Positions 60,167 to 64,000 of a stretch of 64,000 nucleotides of DNA are shown one piece after another. The stretch's first letter is position 1, and every line of letters starts with the position of its first letter. Source of the DNA: an uncultured Bacteroides sp. (GTDB lineage Bacteria; Bacteroidota; Bacteroidia; Bacteroidales; Bacteroidaceae). The stretch is from NCBI GenBank assembly GCA_944322355.1, contig CALUOT010000001.1, forward strand, positions 62,001-126,000, read 5' to 3'. The translations under genes were made by a program, and so were the position numbers. A model generated the notes under the pieces. It worked only from the letters and a program-made list of their open reading frames with translations, had not been told where the DNA came from and did not search any database.

Positions 60167-62647
60167 ATGAAAAGGATTTTTTGTATTTGTTTGTGGATGG
60201 TTATCTTGGCTTCATGGTTGGTGAAAGCGGATGATTATACGCGTACCGAACATGGCATTTGCGCCCAAACGGGCGAAGGTAATTTGCGTGTGGATTTTGT
60301 AGCTCCTGACATCGTACGGGTGAGGTTTGCCAAAGAGAGGGAGACCGGTTCCAATGAAACCTCTGTAGTGACGGCACAGCCCATGACCGACTTGTGTTTC
60401 CAAGTCGATGAAGAGGTCGGAAAACATAGGCTTCGGCTTACATCGGATAGTCTTATTGTGCATGTCGATCTGGAAAAACTACATGTTCGTTTCTTTGATC
60501 GCCGAAGTGGGAAGTTGCTATTGGCAGAGGCCCCCGAAACTCATAAAGCCGAGCGAGTGTTTATGGAGAAAGTGACGTATGACGAGAGCACGCGGCGTGT
60601 GGAAAAGACGGCTGACGGTGAAAAGGTAGTGATGGACGAGTTAAGTCGCGACACGGTGGGAAGTACCTGGAGATACCAATGTGCTTTCGACTGGCAATCC
60701 ACTGAGGCACTTTATGGTTTAGGTTCGCACATGGAAGGCTATTTGAACTTGCGTGGAAAGAAACTCTATTTAACCCAACACAACCTGAAAGTCGTAGTGC
60801 CCATGCTGAACTCAACGGCAGGTTATGGCTTGTTGTTCGATGTGGGTTGCGGTATGGTGTTTGATGATACGGGCGAAGCGGGACAGCTGGTGATCGAAGC
60901 GGCGCGTTGCATTGATTATTATTTCATGAAAGGTGCTACAATGGACAGGGTAGTGAATAGATATAGATGGCTGACCGGCGATGTGCCTATGCAGCCGCGT
61001 TATATGTTTGGTTATATCCAGTCGAAGGAACGTTATAAGTCGTCCGCTGAACTTTTGCAAACTGTAGCCGAATACCGTAAACGACATATACCTTTGGATG
61101 TAATTGTACAGGACTGGAACTATTGGCCTGAGGGAAAGTGGGGCTACATGCATATGGATCGCAAGCATTATCCCGACCCAGCCCTGTTGGCAGACTCCCT
61201 ACACAAGATGAATGCTCGGATTATGGTATCTATTTGGCCTAATCCGCACGATTGTCCTCAGCAGGTGGAATTGGAAGAGAGAGGATGGATGCTGGGCGAA
61301 GCCTATGATGCGTTCAACGAGGAAGCACGGCGGATTTATTGGAAGTATGCGCAGCAAGAGTTTTTCGGTAACGGATTTGATGCTTGGTGGTGCGATTGTA
61401 CCGAGCCTTATGATGCCGATTGGAATCAAATCCCTTATAAAGGATACAGCTTTGACAATCATCAAGAGCGTTATGAACGCAATGTGAGGCTTCTAAGTGA
61501 TTACCTTGGTGCTGAACGTAGTCAGCTGTACTCGTTGTTTCACTCGCGCGGTATCTATGAGAACCAGCGTAAGACAACTGACCGGAAACGGGTAGTCAAC
61601 CTTACTCGTTCCGGTTATGCCGGCCAGCAACGCTATGCCACAATCACTTGGAATGGTGATACGTATGCCGACTGGGAAAAGTTTGCTGACCAAATCCCCA
61701 TGGGGCTTAACTACATGGCCACAGGCTGCAACTACTGGACGGTGGACATTGGTTCCTTTTTCGTAAAGACGAATAAAAACAAGTGGTTTTGGCAAGGGAA
61801 GTTCCCCGAAGGATGTAATGACTTAGGTTACCGTGAATACTATGTACGGATGTTGGAGTATGGTGCCTTCTTGCCCATATTTCGTAGTCATGGTACAGAT
61901 ACGCCTCGGGAGATATGGCAATTCGGAAATCCGGGTGAGCCATTCTATGATGCCATTGAAAAGACAATCAGGTTACGTTATCGCTTGTTGCCTTATACCT
62001 ATTCGTTGGCAGGCAGGGTGACCAGGCAGCAATATACCATGACACGGCTGTTGGCTTTCGACTTTGCTACAGACAAACAAGTAGCCGACATTAAGGATCA
62101 ATTCATGTATGGTCCTTCGTTGCAGGTTTGTCCGGTAACTTTTCCCATGTACTATGAAAATGGATCGCGTCCGCTGGGGGATACCCGGAAAACACGCACA
62201 GTGTACTTGCCTTCGGGTACGGGATGGATAGATTTTTGGAGTGGAGAAACGTATGAGGGCGGTCAGCATATCGAAGCCGATGCACCGTTGGATCGTATCC
62301 CGCTGTATGTGCGTCACGGTTCCATCATTCCTATGGGTCCCGATATTGAATATACGTCACAAGTCATCGGCAAGCCCTTGGATATACATGTTTATCCGGG
62401 CAACGATGCCTGTTTTGTGCTTTATGAAGATGATGGACATACTTACGCTTATGAGGAAGGAAGCTATACTGAGATACCTTTTACATGGGATGAAGCTAAG
62501 CAGGAGTTGCGCATAGGGCATCGGAAAGGTTCGTTCAAAGGACAGGAGTCAGAACGGGTGTTCCGTGTTGTTCTGGTTCGTCCGCAGGGGAAGGAAGTAA
62601 AGCAGGTGAATTACAAAGGCAATCCTGTGGCATGTGAGTTCAGGTGA
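60167..62647 (+). CDS. Secreted GH31 glycoside hydrolase (alpha-glucosidase/alpha-xylosidase type)
   Basis: An 826-residue protein with signal peptide MKRIFCICLWMVILASWLVKA. The N-terminal galactose-mutarotase-like beta domain (about 25-250) precedes the TIM barrel. The catalytic nucleophile is Asp410 in DAWWCDCTEP, and the acid/base is in the WNGDTYADWEKF segment near residue 495. The hallmark PLYVRHGSIIPMGP occurs near the C-terminal sandwich. GH31 includes alpha-glucosidases, alpha-xylosidases and sulfoquinovosidases; specificity is not readable. It is followed 40 bp later by a GH2 gene, indicating a polysaccharide-utilisation cluster. Confidence 0.9.
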   Translation: MKRIFCICLWMVILASWLVKADDYTRTEHGICAQTGEGNLRVDFVAPDIVRVRFAKERETGSNETSVVTAQPMTDLCFQVDEEVGKHRLRLTSDSLIVHVDLEKLHVRFFDRRSGKLLLAEAPETHKAERVFMEKVTYDESTRRVEKTADGEKVVMDELSRDTVGSTWRYQCAFDWQSTEALYGLGSHMEGYLNLRGKKLYLTQHNLKVVVPMLNSTAGYGLLFDVGCGMVFDDTGEAGQLVIEAARCIDYYFMKGATMDRVVNRYRWLTGDVPMQPRYMFGYIQSKERYKSSAELLQTVAEYRKRHIPLDVIVQDWNYWPEGKWGYMHMDRKHYPDPALLADSLHKMNARIMVSIWPNPHDCPQQVELEERGWMLGEAYDAFNEEARRIYWKYAQQEFFGNGFDAWWCDCTEPYDADWNQIPYKGYSFDNHQERYERNVRLLSDYLGAERSQLYSLFHSRGIYENQRKTTDRKRVVNLTRSGYAGQQRYATITWNGDTYADWEKFADQIPMGLNYMATGCNYWTVDIGSFFVKTNKNKWFWQGKFPEGCNDLGYREYYVRMLEYGAFLPIFRSHGTDTPREIWQFGNPGEPFYDAIEKTIRLRYRLLPYTYSLAGRVTRQQYTMTRLLAFDFATDKQVADIKDQFMYGPSLQVCPVTFPMYYENGSRPLGDTRKTRTVYLPSGTGWIDFWSGETYEGGQHIEADAPLDRIPLYVRHGSIIPMGPDIEYTSQVIGKPLDIHVYPGNDACFVLYEDDGHTYAYEEGSYTEIPFTWDEAKQELRIGHRKGSFKGQESERVFRVVLVRPQGKEVKQVNYKGNPVACEFR

Positions 62648-62687
62648 GTGAAAAGGAAGGATGGTTAGAATAAATAATGAAAGAATA

Positions 62688-64000
62688 ATGAGGTTGGAAA
62701 ATAAATGGATGATATGTCTCTTTGTGTTGGTCATGTCATTTGTAGCGGCTTGCACTGAGTCTGAGGTTACAGTACGCGAAGTGGTAAACTTGAATCCTGC
62801 ATGGAAATACATGCGTGGTGATGTAGATGGGGCTGAACGGCTTGAGTATGATGATGCTGTTTGGGAGAACATCGGCCTTCCCCACTCATTCAGTATCCCT
62901 TATTTCATGTCGAAAGATTTCTATGTGGGTTATGGTTGGTATCGGAAACATTTGCAATTGGATGATGAAGACTTGACTAAGAAACTCTTTTTGGAGTTCG
63001 ATGGGGTATTTCAGGAGGCCGAGGTGTTTGTAAATGGTCGGCTGGCCGGTAAGCATGTGGGAGGATATACAGGCTTTTCTGTAGATATTTCTTCGTGTGT
63101 GCAAGTCGGAGAGAATGTGATTGCTGTGCGTGTTAACAATCTATGGAGGCCCGATGTGGCGCCGCGTGCAGGGGAGCATGTCTTTAGTGGAGGTATTTAT
63201 CGAAATGTTCGGTTGGTGAAAAAGGCTCATACCTATATTGATTGGTGTGGTACTTTTATTACGACCCCCGAATTGGAAAAACAGCAAGGGAAATGTAGTT
63301 CTGTAAAGATTGAGACGGAACTGCACAATGATGCGGATAAAGCAGGAATATATCATTTGCGGACATGTATCATGGATAGTGATGGAGCGGAAGTAGCTGT
63401 AGTAGAAAGTAAGGAAAGATTGGAAGCTAACGAGCGGAAAGTATGGACTCAACAGACTGAACCGATACGGAAGCCGGAATTATGGTCTCCTTTGACTCCC
63501 ATTCTTTATAAAGCTGTGAGTTCGCTTTACAAAGATGGGAAACTGATTGACCGCACAGAAACGACGTTTGGTTTTCGTTGGTTTACCTGGACGGCAGATA
63601 AAGGTTTCTTTTTGAATGGCGAACATTGGGCTATTCGTGGGGCGAATGTACATCAGGATCAGGCCGGATGGGGTGATGCCGTGACGGAGAGTGCGATGCG
63701 CAGAGATGTAGTTATGATGAAAGACGCTGGATTTAATTTTATCCGTGGCTCGCATTATCCGCATGCTCCGGCTTTTGTACAGGCTTGTGACGAAGAAGGA
63801 ATGATGTTTTGGTCGGAGGCTCCTTTTTGGGGAATCGGTGGGTTTCAAACGGACGGTTATTGGAATAGTAGTGCTTATCCGGTGGATTCTGTAAATGTGA
63901 TAGCTTTTGAAGAAAGTGCTTTACAACAATTGGAGGAAATGATACGCATTCATCGGAATCATCCGTCGATTGTGGCATGGAGTATGTGTAATGAAGCTTT
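62688..64000 (+). CDS. GH2 family beta-galactosidase-like lipoprotein, 3' end beyond window
   Basis: At least 437 codons are open to the window edge. MRLENKWMICLFVLVMSFVAAC gives a lipoprotein signal, favouring the ATG at 62688 over an in-frame ATG at 62661 whose ribosome-binding site would abut it. It has the GH2 sugar-binding domain (FLEFDGVFQEAEVFVNGRLA, HVGGYTGFSVDIS), the immunoglobulin-like domain, and the start of the barrel (RGANVHQDQAGWGD, IHRNHPSIVAWSMCNEA), where the Glu of NEA at the very edge is the acid/base. The nucleophile lies outside. Confidence 0.88.
   Translation, partial: MRLENKWMICLFVLVMSFVAACTESEVTVREVVNLNPAWKYMRGDVDGAERLEYDDAVWENIGLPHSFSIPYFMSKDFYVGYGWYRKHLQLDDEDLTKKLFLEFDGVFQEAEVFVNGRLAGKHVGGYTGFSVDISSCVQVGENVIAVRVNNLWRPDVAPRAGEHVFSGGIYRNVRLVKKAHTYIDWCGTFITTPELEKQQGKCSSVKIETELHNDADKAGIYHLRTCIMDSDGAEVAVVESKERLEANERKVWTQQTEPIRKPELWSPLTPILYKAVSSLYKDGKLIDRTETTFGFRWFTWTADKGFFLNGEHWAIRGANVHQDQAGWGDAVTESAMRRDVVMMKDAGFNFIRGSHYPHAPAFVQACDEEGMMFWSEAPFWGIGGFQTDGYWNSSAYPVDSVNVIAFEESALQQLEEMIRIHRNHPSIVAWSMCNEA

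Overview
The window looks like a chromosomal segment of a gut Bacteroidota bacterium, most likely Bacteroides or Phocaeicola. Three things point there. Promoters carry the Bacteroides -7 box TAnnTTTG, several with a TTG/TTTG about 20 bp upstream. There is an Mfa/Fim-type fimbrillin operon. The families DUF3575, DUF3868, DUF4827, DUF5053, DUF6078, DUF6377 and a GldE/LptC operon are typical of the order. No rRNA, phage, IS element or CRISPR array was seen. One tRNA (Phe) is present.

Layout. 1-6200: secreted carbohydrate-active enzymes (GH106-like, partial; CE1-type esterase; DUF5060/GH140-like) around a decayed Rpn-nuclease gene. 6700-15000 (minus strand): an orphan ECF sigma factor, then the envelope run coaX, outer-membrane barrel, TPR protein, lptC, gldE, ppiD-like. 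15400-20200 (plus): sppA, lpxK, punA, thiL. 20260-22340: tRNA-Phe, an AlbA_2/Schlafen-like protein and a DUF6078 protein. 22480-35310: a divergently transcribed membrane-tethered regulator (DUF6377) and a seven-gene fimbrial operon (two DUF3575, DUF3868, major fimbrillin, Mfa2-type anchor, two large tip-type proteins). 35600-39570 (minus): Imm17-like, tsaE, a zinc-type ABC permease, a small DUF5053 cassette with its own operator, and aroA. 39760-44300: a Bcr-type efflux pump, an A1S_2505-like protein, and an ammonium operon (porin-like, PII, Amt). 44695-55440: queA, NUDIX, a tripartite efflux operon between two AraC regulators, glmM, DUF4827, NrnA-like. 55500-59770: Fur-family regulator, Zn/Cd P-type ATPase, AAA/PD-(D/E)XK protein. 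60160-64000: GH31 and a partial GH2, the start of another polysaccharide-degradation cluster.

The most unusual signal is in the gaps between genes. Eight intergenic regions carry short arrays of 3-6 tandem units with a strict period of 21, 22 or 23 bp, about two helical turns. Each unit is built around a palindromic core. The core differs from locus to locus (GTTAGTAAC, TTCACGACGTGAA, GGTCC-N5-GGACC, CTCTCCG-TT-CGGAGAG, TGCAT-N6-ATGCA, ACCCGCGGAAGA/ATGTTATG), while the period and architecture are shared. One type occurs three times with a 64-bp identical core. I know of no named element matching this, and I treat it as the main candidate for an undescribed system. It could be DNA-binding arrays or chains of RNA hairpins.

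Start codons were chosen by signal peptides, promoter position and spacing. Family names come from recognised sequence features without database searches. Functions of DUF families are inference.
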